Assembly (NCBI GenBank): GCA_015057955.1
Contig: SVDE01000015.1
Span: 1 to 33,147, forward strand
DNA length: 33,147 nucleotides
From: Lachnospiraceae bacterium
GTDB taxonomy: Bacteria > Bacillota > Clostridia > Lachnospirales > Lachnospiraceae
Direction: 5' to 3'
Shown: positions 24,660 through 32,334 of the stretch, piece by piece
How positions within the stretch are numbered: the stretch's first letter is position 1
Layout of the letters: every line of letters begins with the position of its first letter
Made by a program: the position numbers and the translations under genes
Notes under the pieces: generated by a model
Told to the model about the DNA's origin: nothing
Seen by the model: the letters and a program-made list of their open reading frames with translations, nothing else
The model's database searches: none

Positions 24660-25385
24660 GTGTTCTTAAACATACTGCTTCCTGTATACAATGAGGAGCG
24701 CCGCATAACAAAAGGAGTGGAAGGAACTGTCGCTTTTCTTAAAGAGATAGGTTTTGACGATTACCGCATCACGATCGAGGACAATGCTTCCAAAGACAGA
24801 ACTGAAGAGATTGCAAGGGAACTTTGTGAGCGGTATCCTCAGGTAAATTACGAGAGGCTTGACAAAAAAGGCGTCGGTGTCGCTTTTAGGAATGGCGTAA
24901 AGAGCAATCCCTGCGATATCGTCGGATACATGGACATAGATCTTTCCACAGATATCAGACACCTGGAGCAGGTCATCAATATTTTCAAAAACGAACCTGA
25001 CACTCTTATGGTAAACGGTTCCCGTTTCAGCAAGACATCTGATACTACCGGAAGAAAGTGGTACAGAAATCTCTCTTCATATGGACTTACTTTCCTTCTG
25101 AAGCTCCGCCTGCACATGAAGGCATCCGATTCTATTTGCGGCTTCAAGTTCTTCCGCAAGGATTTTGTCGAAAAGCTTATCGCCGAAAGCGGAGATGAAG
25201 CCGGCTGGTTCTTTATAATCGAGCTGCTCCTCAGGGCGGAAAGAAAAGGCAGCGTGGTCAGAGAGCTGCCTGTCAGGTGGCAGGATGACTACGATTCCAA
25301 GGTTGATTACATTAAAGTCATAAGCAATTATCTGAAAAACATCAGCAGACTGCGCAAGCAGTTCAGAAAAGAGGGCATATTGTGA
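24660..25385 (+). CDS. Family 2 glycosyltransferase, polyprenyl/dolichyl-phosphate type
   Basis: A 241-residue GT2 enzyme resembling dolichyl-phosphate beta-glucosyltransferases. Motifs: NILLPVYNEERRI at the start, ITIEDNASKDRTEEIAREL, the metal-binding DIDLSTD (residues about 98-104), VNGSRF, and CGFKFFRKDF followed by WFFIIELLLRAERKG. The catalytic set is complete, unlike the gene before it. The protein lacks membrane helices, so it probably acts on the inner face of the membrane with partners. The start is GTG 24660 with AAAGGAGA just upstream. It overlaps the next gene by 4 bases (GTGA). Confidence 0.88.
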   Translation: MFLNILLPVYNEERRITKGVEGTVAFLKEIGFDDYRITIEDNASKDRTEEIARELCERYPQVNYERLDKKGVGVAFRNGVKSNPCDIVGYMDIDLSTDIRHLEQVINIFKNEPDTLMVNGSRFSKTSDTTGRKWYRNLSSYGLTFLLKLRLHMKASDSICGFKFFRKDFVEKLIAESGDEAGWFFIIELLLRAERKGSVVRELPVRWQDDYDSKVDYIKVISNYLKNISRLRKQFRKEGIL

Positions 25386-26245
25386 GCAGGCGCTGCGTTC
25401 TGGTCGGATACGGTTACTGGGGCAGGATCATTTCAAGGTATCTTAAGGATGCGGGATTTGATCCTGTATCTGTTTTTGACAGGCATGCGCAGATCCCGTT
25501 TGAAAAATTTCTTAAAGACGCTCAAGCGGATACGGTATTTATCTGTTCCCCTGTATCAACCCATTATGAATATGTAAAAGCATCCCTTCAGTCAGGCTGT
25601 GATGTCTTCTGTGAGAAGATGCTCACGGCTGATCCCGCTAAAGCGAAGGAACTGTTTGGCCTTGCCGATGAAAAGGGCAGAGTCCTTTTTACTGACTACA
25701 TATATCTCTATTCCCCCTCGATCAGAAAGATGAAGGAGCTCATTTCTGAGATGGGTCAGTTGAGAGCGATACGCGGTGAGATACATCAAAACGGAAAGAT
25801 CTATGAAGATGTGGATGTTATCGGAAATATCGGAGTCCACATGATCTCTGCCGCAGGTTTTCTTACGGATTTTAAGGATGTTGCAGGATCATCCGTAAAA
25901 GTCAGCGGTTTTTCGGAAGTCCCGCTCAAAGAATGTGTGCTTGATTACAGCGTTGGTGAGATCAGCGTCAGTATATCTTCTTCACTTGTCTCTGATGAGA
26001 AGACCAGAAAGCTATCTGCATACGGGGCCGGAGGAGAGCTGGACTTTGACATGACTAAAGAGATCACACTTGTACGCAGGCCTGAATTGCAGGAATATTC
26101 ATATGACGAAGCTAACAATCTCGTTAACTCACTTCGCGCTTTCTGCAAGTGCATGGATGAACCTACAGGAGACGAATATGCATTAAACAGAACATGCTGT
26201 TCATACACTGAACACCTTGCATATCTTGCGCATGCAGAAATCTAA
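25382..26245 (+). CDS. Gfo/Idh/MocA family oxidoreductase
   Basis: A 287-residue NAD(P)-dependent sugar oxidoreductase. The N-terminal Rossmann domain begins RCVLVGYGYWGRIISRYLKDAG. VFICSPVSTHYEYVKASLQSGCDVFCEKMLT follows and has the Glu-Lys pair (EK) with the catalytic lysine. A C-terminal alpha/beta domain has IHQNGKIYEDVDVIGNIGVHMI. GTG 25382 overlaps the preceding stop codon, showing translational coupling. As last gene of the cluster it may make or convert a nucleotide-sugar or sugar-acid used by the two glycosyltransferases. The length is short for the family (often 320-380), but the fold appears complete. Confidence 0.88.
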   Translation: MSRRCVLVGYGYWGRIISRYLKDAGFDPVSVFDRHAQIPFEKFLKDAQADTVFICSPVSTHYEYVKASLQSGCDVFCEKMLTADPAKAKELFGLADEKGRVLFTDYIYLYSPSIRKMKELISEMGQLRAIRGEIHQNGKIYEDVDVIGNIGVHMISAAGFLTDFKDVAGSSVKVSGFSEVPLKECVLDYSVGEISVSISSSLVSDEKTRKLSAYGAGGELDFDMTKEITLVRRPELQEYSYDEANNLVNSLRAFCKCMDEPTGDEYALNRTCCSYTEHLAYLAHAEI

Positions 26246-26267
26246 AGAATGTGACTCATAATCAATT

Positions 26268-26328
26268 AATTTGCACCCTTGAAACTTAATATTAATGGTT
26301 TAGAATATCTAATGATAAGTTGCAAATT
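26268..26328. promoter_or_regulatory. Inverted repeat pair flanking the importer promoter
   Basis: AATTTGCA (26268-26275) and TGCAAATT (26321-26328) are perfect inverted copies on either side of the promoter at 26279-26306. A 10-base palindrome, TTAATATTAA (26286-26295), lies in the promoter spacer. Together they suggest operator sites, perhaps with DNA looping. The regulator is unknown. Confidence 0.4.
26279..26306 (+). promoter_or_regulatory. Probable SigA promoter for the ABC importer operon
   Basis: TTGAAA (26279-26284) and TAGAAT (26301-26306) are 16 bases apart. The predicted start near 26313 gives a leader of about 48 bases with a strong AAAAAGGAG ribosome site. Confidence 0.6.
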
Positions 26329-26360
26329 TTGTAATTAAATCACAAAAAGGAGAAAACAAA

Positions 26361-27497
26361 ATGAAAAAGACACTTGCAATCATTTTAGCAGGCATCATGG
26401 CAATCGCTCTGTGTGCCTGCGGCGGTGGTTCAGCACCTGCTCCTGCAGGCGGCGGCGATGCTCAGGAGAATCCTTCATACCTCATCGGTTACAATACCTG
26501 GGGTTCAGGTATTGCAGTATTCGAGCAGATGATGATCGAGATCCCTTACAGCATTGAGTCACTTGACGGAGAAGCTACAGGCGCAAGCGATGACTTCACA
26601 GCTGATACAGAGCTCCGCAATATCCAGAACTTCGTTTCTGCCGGCGTTGACGGAATCCTCATGCAGGCTGCTGCAAGCACAACCATCGCTGAGGCGATCA
26701 AGGCATGCGAAGAGGCAAAGATCCCTCTGGCTTTCGGTATCTTCCCGGGAGCTCCCGATGACCGTGCGATCGCTCAGGCCAGCGAGTATTATGCAGGCTG
26801 CGGATATGCTGATCTTGTTACCGACGGATACAATGCAGGAAAAGAAGCTGTAGAAGCCGGATTCAAGAACTGCGTTATCATCGGCGGAAACCTTGGTGAC
26901 CCCAACAACGATGACCGTGTAGCCGGATTCACAAAGGCATTTGAAGAGGAAGGCGGCTGCAAGATCCTTGACGCTGCACGCTGCACAAGCCCCGCAGAAG
27001 CTCTTGAGAAAGCTAACGCACTTCTTTCAGCTCATCGTGACGCTGAACTCATCTACTGCATCACTTCCGACTATGCTCCCGGAGCTATCACAGCTCAGGA
27101 ATCACTCGGACTTGATATCCCTATCTATGCATGCTCACTCAGCACAGAGGTTCTTGATTATGTCAGAAGCGGACAGATCACACGTACAACATACGGAAAC
27201 GACCTCGGACAGGGATTCGGAGTAGCTCTGCTCGTTAACTTCCTTGATGGACACCAGATCCTTGATGAAAACGGCAAGGCTCCCGACATCGCCATGACTC
27301 CGTTCCGTGTAGATGCTGATAACCTTGATATCGTTATCGATCTGTTCTTCACAGAAGGCCATCATCCTTTCTCAGCTAAGATGCTCCAGGAGCTTTCATG
27401 GAGATACAATCCGGATGTCAGCTACCAGACATTCATGGACATGAAGGAAGCTATTGAAAACGACGGTCTTGCATATCTTGATTCAATGAAAGACTGA
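26361..27497 (+). CDS. Sugar-type ABC importer substrate-binding lipoprotein
   Basis: A 378-residue periplasmic-binding-protein type 1 (RbsB-like) lipoprotein that should capture the substrate outside the membrane. Signal peptide MKKTLAIILAGIMAIALCACGGG with lipobox LCAC (Cys about 20) is followed by a Gly/Ala/Pro-rich linker. The binding fold has TELRNIQNFVSAGVDGILMQ, IPLAFGIFPGAPDD, GKEAVEAGFKNCVIIGG, ITAQESLGLDIPIYACSLS and TTYGNDLGQGFGVALLV. Codon use looks strongly biased, as expected for an abundant binding protein. It is first in a four-gene importer operon. The ligand cannot be read from sequence: a simple sugar or sugar derivative is most likely, but other small ligands occur in this family. 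Confidence 0.9.
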   Translation: MKKTLAIILAGIMAIALCACGGGSAPAPAGGGDAQENPSYLIGYNTWGSGIAVFEQMMIEIPYSIESLDGEATGASDDFTADTELRNIQNFVSAGVDGILMQAAASTTIAEAIKACEEAKIPLAFGIFPGAPDDRAIAQASEYYAGCGYADLVTDGYNAGKEAVEAGFKNCVIIGGNLGDPNNDDRVAGFTKAFEEEGGCKILDAARCTSPAEALEKANALLSAHRDAELIYCITSDYAPGAITAQESLGLDIPIYACSLSTEVLDYVRSGQITRTTYGNDLGQGFGVALLVNFLDGHQILDENGKAPDIAMTPFRVDADNLDIVIDLFFTEGHHPFSAKMLQELSWRYNPDVSYQTFMDMKEAIENDGLAYLDSMKD

Positions 27498-27527
27498 TCC
27501 TGAAAGGTTCATATTTCTGATCTTCAG

Positions 27528-27564
27528 GCTTGTTCCCTGCGTGCAGTGCACGCAGGGAACAAGC
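27528..27564 (+). other. Perfect 17-bp intercistronic hairpin
   Basis: GCTTGTTCCCTGCGTGC (27528-27544) pairs without mismatch with 27548-27564 around a 3-base loop. The bases after it (AGCTTTTATATTTAT) form only a weak T-tract. It lies between the binding-protein and permease genes, where such stems often protect the upstream mRNA or act as a partial terminator, giving more binding protein than membrane subunits. Confidence 0.8.
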
Positions 27565-27606
27565 AGCTTTTATATTTATAACTGCCCCTTCAAGGAGGTG
27601 TGATAA

Positions 27607-28587
27607 TTGCAGAACAAGACTGCCGCTCCTGCTAAAAAGAGAAAAGCAGGTCCGGTCCTTTCATTTGTTATATTTATCGCTGCCATTGCTGTATGCGCAG
27701 TGATCGCCCATATACTCACAGGCGGAGTTTTCCTTGAGATCAACAATGTCAAGGCCATATTCAGCAACTGTGTCTATCCGTGTTTTGTATCATGGGCGCT
27801 TTGTTTTATGTTTGCCTGCGGCTACACAGATCTGTCGCTAGGCGGAGTAGTCGTGCTCGGATCTTTTGCAGCCTGTGCATGCGGAAATGCATGGGGGTAT
27901 CCGGGCCTTATAATCGGAGCATTAGTTGTCGGCACACTATTCGTGTTCGTCAATTTCTTTATATTTGCATTTACAAAGATCCCTTCATGGATCGCAAGTA
28001 TCTCTCTTGCGATGATCTATGAGGCGATCGCTGTTTTCCTCAGGGCCAATCCCGGGACCAGACCGCTGTTTGCAGCAGAGCTCAACCGTTCACTGCGCGC
28101 ACTGGCGCTGTTCCCGTTAAACCTGATCATTCTTGTTGTGGCATTTTTTGTCATATACATCATCTATAACCGCACTGAGCTCGGACTTAATACTGCAGCC
28201 ATCGGCGGCAATGCAACAGTCTCCAAGGTCCTGGGCATCAATGTCAAGAAAACACTCCTTCTGGTTGGTATCCTCTGCGGCATACTCATCGGCATAGCTT
28301 CCGCGATCCAGGAGAGCTACAACGTCCTGACTACAGCCATGTCAGGTCTTGTCAGCCTTCAGATGATATACAAACCGCTTGCAATAGCGCTGCTCGCACA
28401 GGTCCTTCAGAAGAGGATAAACATCATACTTGCTGTTCCGTTCTGCGCACTCATCATCTACGGTATCTTTAACCTGATGACATTCTTCGGCGTACCTTCC
28501 GGAACACTGCAGGATCTTGCTCTTGGCGCATTCCTTATCGCATTTGGTGCGATCGGACAGAGAGGAATAAAGGAGGTAGTGAAATGA
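27607..28587 (+). CDS. ABC importer permease 1 (RbsC/BPD_transp_2 family)
   Basis: A 326-residue inner-membrane permease with about eight to ten hydrophobic segments. The family motif DLSLGGVVVLGSFAACA lies near residue 77, and the ATPase-contacting loop LGLNTAAIGGNATVSKVLGINVKK near 200. The start is TTG 27607, set by a full-length Shine-Dalgarno AAGGAGGTG (27592-27600) with 6 bases of spacing; there is no ATG nearby. It overlaps the ATPase gene by 4 bases (ATGA). It probably pairs with the second permease (30083-31090) as a heterodimer. Confidence 0.9.
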   Translation: MQNKTAAPAKKRKAGPVLSFVIFIAAIAVCAVIAHILTGGVFLEINNVKAIFSNCVYPCFVSWALCFMFACGYTDLSLGGVVVLGSFAACACGNAWGYPGLIIGALVVGTLFVFVNFFIFAFTKIPSWIASISLAMIYEAIAVFLRANPGTRPLFAAELNRSLRALALFPLNLIILVVAFFVIYIIYNRTELGLNTAAIGGNATVSKVLGINVKKTLLLVGILCGILIGIASAIQESYNVLTTAMSGLVSLQMIYKPLAIALLAQVLQKRINIILAVPFCALIIYGIFNLMTFFGVPSGTLQDLALGAFLIAFGAIGQRGIKEVVK

Positions 28588-30086
28588 GTGATTACATACT
28601 CGAGATCCACGGCCTCAACAAACATTTCGGTCCGACCTATGCCAACAGGAACGTGGACTTTACGCTTAAGAAGGGAGAGATCCGCGGACTCATAGGCGAG
28701 AACGGTTCAGGCAAGTCAACACTGCTAAGCCAGATCGCGGGGATCTATCCTCCGGATACAGGTGAAATGCTTGTGAACGGAAAGCCCTATAAACCGAAAG
28801 ATGTCCTTGATGCTTATGACAACCATATTTCAATGGTACTTCAGGAACTAGGCGTAGTAGGAAACCTTCCGGTCTCCGTGAATGTATTCTTCGGACGCAC
28901 AGCACAGTTCAAGAAATTCAGAGTCCTGAACAAAAAGGCCATAAACAAAGCCGCAACAGAGCAGTTTGAAAAGTGGGGCATACCCATGCCTCCTTTAAAC
29001 GAATATGTCGGCACAATGCAGATCGAATCACGTAAAATGATCGAGTTATGCAGAGCCATGTCCATAGAACCCGAGATCCTTCTGCTTGACGAGGTTACAC
29101 AGTCTCTTTCACTTAACAACAGGGAGATGCTCTACAACCTTCTTAAACGCCAGAAAGAGATGGGCAAATCCGCCATCGTCATCACACACGATGTTGAAGA
29201 GATGATCGAGATTTGTGATACCATCACTGTCCTTCGTGACGGCGCTGTTGTCGGAAATGTCGTTTCCGCTGAAACTACAGCTGATGAAGTCAAGAGCATG
29301 ATGGTCGGAAGACAGATCGAGGGAGATTATTACAGGACTGACAAAGAAGTATCCTATAAGGATGAAGTCGTACTCAGCGTTAAGGACCTCAATGTTGATG
29401 GCGAACTTGAGGACATCACATTTGACGTCCATGCAGGTGAGATACTTGGATTCTGCGGACTGAGCGATTCAGGCATACATGCTGTCGGACAGGCTGTGTA
29501 CGGACTTTCCAAAGTAAAGTCAGGAGACATCTATCTTGTGCCCAACGATCTTCACATAAAGACTCCGATGCAGTCTCTTGCTAATAATGTCGGATATGTG
29601 CCCAAGGACCGTGACTCTGACGCGATGATGATTGATGCTTCCATACGTGAGAACTTCTCACTTCCGTCAATGACAGAGCTTCAGGGACCTATAGGGTTCA
29701 TTTCACCCGGAAGCATGAAGAAGCTTTCAAACAGAATGGTAGAGCAGCTTTCGGTCAAATGCGAAGGCATCATGCGCCCGGTCAATTCTCTTTCAGGCGG
29801 AAACAAGCAGAAAATCAACCTCGGCAGATGGCTTGCCAAGGATCTTAAACTCTTCATACTTGACTGCCCGACAAGAGGTGTTGATGTCGGAGTAAAAGCA
29901 TATATCTATTCACTTATGAAAGAAGCCAAAAATAACGGGATCGCCATGATCCTGATCTCCGATGAACTTACAGAGGTCCTTGGAATGGCTGACAGACTGA
30001 TGGTCATGAAGGACGGAAGGATCACAAAGACGATCCGCAGGGATGAAGATTTCACGGAACAGGCTGTTATAGAGGTGATGATATGA
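28584..30086 (+). CDS. ABC importer double ATPase (RbsA/MglA-like) with degenerate site
   Basis: A 500-residue protein with two fused nucleotide-binding domains. Domain 1 has an intact Walker A (GENGSGKSTLL, about residues 38-48) and Q-loop (VLQELGVVGNL). Its signature motif is altered (GTMQIESRKMIELCRAM, no SGGQ), and Walker B reads LLLDEVTQSL. Domain 2 lacks a real Walker A (FCGLSDSGIHAVG) but has an intact signature (NSLSGGNKQKINLGRW). Its Walker B ends LFILDCPTRGVDVG, with Cys where the catalytic Glu is normal. So one composite ATP site (Walker A of domain 1 with signature of domain 2) keeps its binding motifs, while the other is degraded. RbsA-type proteins are known to be asymmetric; the changes here go further. 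Start and end overlap both permease genes by 4 bases. Confidence 0.92.
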   Translation: MSDYILEIHGLNKHFGPTYANRNVDFTLKKGEIRGLIGENGSGKSTLLSQIAGIYPPDTGEMLVNGKPYKPKDVLDAYDNHISMVLQELGVVGNLPVSVNVFFGRTAQFKKFRVLNKKAINKAATEQFEKWGIPMPPLNEYVGTMQIESRKMIELCRAMSIEPEILLLDEVTQSLSLNNREMLYNLLKRQKEMGKSAIVITHDVEEMIEICDTITVLRDGAVVGNVVSAETTADEVKSMMVGRQIEGDYYRTDKEVSYKDEVVLSVKDLNVDGELEDITFDVHAGEILGFCGLSDSGIHAVGQAVYGLSKVKSGDIYLVPNDLHIKTPMQSLANNVGYVPKDRDSDAMMIDASIRENFSLPSMTELQGPIGFISPGSMKKLSNRMVEQLSVKCEGIMRPVNSLSGGNKQKINLGRWLAKDLKLFILDCPTRGVDVGVKAYIYSLMKEAKNNGIAMILISDELTEVLGMADRLMVMKDGRITKTIRRDEDFTEQAVIEVMI

Positions 30087-31090
30087 AGAAAAAGAGTAAT
30101 ATTAAACTGCATGACATTATACCTTTTGCAGCATTTGTGGTCATTTTCGTGTTCTTCACGATAGCAAGCTATAATCCGCGCAGGGGTACTTTCCTCATGC
30201 TTTCACCGAATAACCTTCTTTCGGTCCTTGAGCAGACCATGCAGACCATTATCGTAGCAAGCGGAACTCTGTTTGTTGTTGCACAGGGCAGCACTGACAT
30301 GTCTGTCGGTGTTAACCTTGCGCTCAGCGGAGTAGTCGGCGTCTGGACAGGCTATGCAACAGGACTGCATTTCCTGATCATCCCCGTCACGCTGCTGGTC
30401 GGTACTCTGATCGGTCTGTTCAACGGTTTTGTCGTTGCTAAACTTAAGATACCTTCGTTTATGCTCACCATAGCACTGCTTATCGGTATCCGCGGACTTG
30501 TTAACTACATCCAGACAAAGACCGGTGTACAGGCTCTTCCTGACTCGCTCGCATTCCTTAAGAGCAGTCCTGTAAAGATCGCGCTGTTTGCCGTTATCCT
30601 TATCATAATGGCTTACATGTTCGAGTTTACAAAGATCGGCCGTTACAGCAGGGCAATAGGTGAAAATGAAAATACAGCCAGGTATGTAGGTGTTCCGATC
30701 ACTAAGATGAAGGTCATAGCATTTGCCCTTTCAGGACTCATGGCCGGCATGGGCGGTGTTTTCTCACTGGCATATGTCGGAGCTACAAGTCAGCAGATGG
30801 GAGTATTTCTTGAGATGCGTGTCATCACAGCCATACTCCTTGGAGGTGTTCTTGTTACAGGCGGTACCTCCGCTAAATTCTACAAGATACTCCTCGGTTC
30901 ATTCTCGATCCAGATCATCATCAACGGTCTGGCCCTGATGAACAAATCAGACAGCTATATTTCCCAGTCAGTTCAGGGAATACTCCTGCTGATCATCCTG
31001 GCACTGACTGCATGGTCAGGCACAAGAAATCTCAGATCCGGAAAAGACCAGGAAGAGGTATCTTCAAAAACTGAAAGCAAAGAGGCATAG
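30083..31090 (+). CDS. ABC importer permease 2 (RbsC/BPD_transp_2 family)
   Basis: A 335-residue membrane permease with about nine or ten hydrophobic segments. Family motifs are GSTDMSVGVNLALSGVVGVW near residue 73, KLKIPSFMLTIALLIGIRGL, and the ATPase-contacting loop YSRAIGENENTARYVGVPITKMK followed by ALSGLMAGMGGV. The C-terminal tail is hydrophilic. The ATG overlaps the ATPase stop codon (ATGA), so the last three genes are translationally coupled. A clear terminator follows 21 bases after the stop codon. Confidence 0.91.
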   Translation: MKKKSNIKLHDIIPFAAFVVIFVFFTIASYNPRRGTFLMLSPNNLLSVLEQTMQTIIVASGTLFVVAQGSTDMSVGVNLALSGVVGVWTGYATGLHFLIIPVTLLVGTLIGLFNGFVVAKLKIPSFMLTIALLIGIRGLVNYIQTKTGVQALPDSLAFLKSSPVKIALFAVILIIMAYMFEFTKIGRYSRAIGENENTARYVGVPITKMKVIAFALSGLMAGMGGVFSLAYVGATSQQMGVFLEMRVITAILLGGVLVTGGTSAKFYKILLGSFSIQIIINGLALMNKSDSYISQSVQGILLLIILALTAWSGTRNLRSGKDQEEVSSKTESKEA

Positions 31091-31111
31091 CCGTCACACA
31101 TTAAATACAAT

Positions 31112-31145
31112 GAAAAGCGCCTGATGATCCGGGCGCTTTTCTTAT
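31112..31145 (+). terminator. Rho-independent terminator of the importer operon
   Basis: GAAAAGCGCC (31112-31121) pairs with GGCGCTTTTC (31132-31141) around a 10-base loop, and the right arm runs into TTTTCTT. Confidence 0.88.
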
Positions 31146-31181
31146 GCCTTCCCGCCGTCCTTAAAAAACTGCCTTCAATGC

Positions 31182-31210
31182 TTGCAAATCATATGCATTT
31201 ATGATAGATT
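31182..31210 (+). promoter_or_regulatory. Probable SigA promoter for pheST
   Basis: TTGCAA (31182-31187) and TAGATT (31205-31210) are 17 bases apart. The predicted start near 31217 gives a leader of about 83 bases with one hairpin at 31253-31272. Confidence 0.5.
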
Positions 31211-31252
31211 TTACCCTGTATGTTTGTAATATTTTGCAAACGTTTTTTAGGT

Positions 31253-31272
31253 GCTTATCTTTAGGGATAAGC
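31253..31272 (+). other. Hairpin in the pheS leader
   Basis: GCTTATC (31253-31259) pairs perfectly with GATAAGC (31266-31272) around loop TTTAGG. No T-run follows. The leader is too short for a T-box and lacks the T-box core sequence, so the role of this stem is unknown. Confidence 0.45.
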
Positions 31273-31299
31273 CGGTAACAATAAAGAGGTGTGATCATA

Positions 31300-32319
31300 A
31301 TGAAAGAAAAGCTTGAAAAGATCAAAGCGGAAGCCCTTGAGCGAATAAGGAATGCTTCCTCAATGGATAATCTTAATGAATTCCGCGTCATGTATCTCGG
31401 CAAAAAGGGACAGATGACGGAAGTCCTTAAGTCCATGAAGACCGTTGCCCCTGAGGAAAGGGCTCAGGTCGGCCAGATGGTAAACGACGCAAAGAACGAG
31501 ATAGAGCAGTGCTTTGAAGGCATGAAAAAGAATCTCGAAACAGCAATGCTCAACTCCCGGCTGAAGAAAGAGACCATAGATGTAACTCTTCCCGGCACAA
31601 TGCATAAGACAGGTCATGAACATCCCAACAGCCTGGTGCTCAAAGAGGTTGAAGACATTTTCATCGGTATGGGATATGAAGTTGTATCAGGACCCGAAGT
31701 GGAGTATGACCACTACAATTTCGAAGCACTCAATATCCCTGCAAATCATCCCGCCAAGGATGAGCAGGATACTTTCTATATAGATGGCGACATCCTCCTG
31801 AGGACACAGACATCATCATGCCAGATCCACGAAATGGAAAAAGGCATTCTGCCCATCAGGATGATTGCTCCCGGACGTGTTTTCCGTTCAGACAATGTTG
31901 ATGCTACACATTCTCCTTCATTCCATCAGATTGAAGGACTTGTTGTAGACAAGAACATTACTTTTGCTGATCTTAAGGGAACACTCAACGAATTCTGCAG
32001 ACAGTTCTTCGGAGAAAACATTAAGACCAAATTCAGGCCTCATCATTTCCCGTTCACAGAACCTTCTGCCGAAGTGGATGTAAGCTGCTTCAAATGCGGC
32101 GGCAAGGGATGCCGTTTCTGCAAGGGTGAAGGATGGATTGAGATCCTCGGATGCGGCCAGGTACATCCTCATGTTCTTGAGATGGTCGGCATTGACACAA
32201 ATGAGTATACCGGTTTTGCATTCGGTGTCGGTCTTGAAAGACTTACACTGCTTAAATACGAGATCGATGACATGAGACTTCTCTATGAGAATGATCTCAG
32301 ATTCTTAAATCAGTTCTAG
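31300..32319 (+). CDS. pheS: Phenylalanyl-tRNA synthetase alpha subunit
   Basis: A 339-residue catalytic subunit of the class II enzyme that charges tRNA-Phe. The N-terminal coiled-coil arm (about 1-90, LEKIKAEALERIRNA ...) binds tRNA. The catalytic core has LRTQTSSCQIHEM, motif 2 GRVFRSDNVDATHSPSFHQ, FPFTEPSAEVDVSC, and motif 3 FAFGVGLERLTLLKY. A cysteine cluster (CFKCGGKGCRFCKGEGW) before the last beta strands is seen in many bacterial PheS. The open frame extends to a GTG at 31291, but ATG 31300 is better placed behind GAGGTG (31286-31291). pheT follows after 15 bases. Confidence 0.97.
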   Translation: MKEKLEKIKAEALERIRNASSMDNLNEFRVMYLGKKGQMTEVLKSMKTVAPEERAQVGQMVNDAKNEIEQCFEGMKKNLETAMLNSRLKKETIDVTLPGTMHKTGHEHPNSLVLKEVEDIFIGMGYEVVSGPEVEYDHYNFEALNIPANHPAKDEQDTFYIDGDILLRTQTSSCQIHEMEKGILPIRMIAPGRVFRSDNVDATHSPSFHQIEGLVVDKNITFADLKGTLNEFCRQFFGENIKTKFRPHHFPFTEPSAEVDVSCFKCGGKGCRFCKGEGWIEILGCGQVHPHVLEMVGIDTNEYTGFAFGVGLERLTLLKYEIDDMRLLYENDLRFLNQF

Positions 32320-32334
32320 GAAAGGAGAGAAAGA

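Noticed and set aside
31217..31300. T-box riboswitch upstream of pheS
   Set aside because: The leader is too short, and neither the T-box core sequence nor a terminator/antiterminator pair is present.
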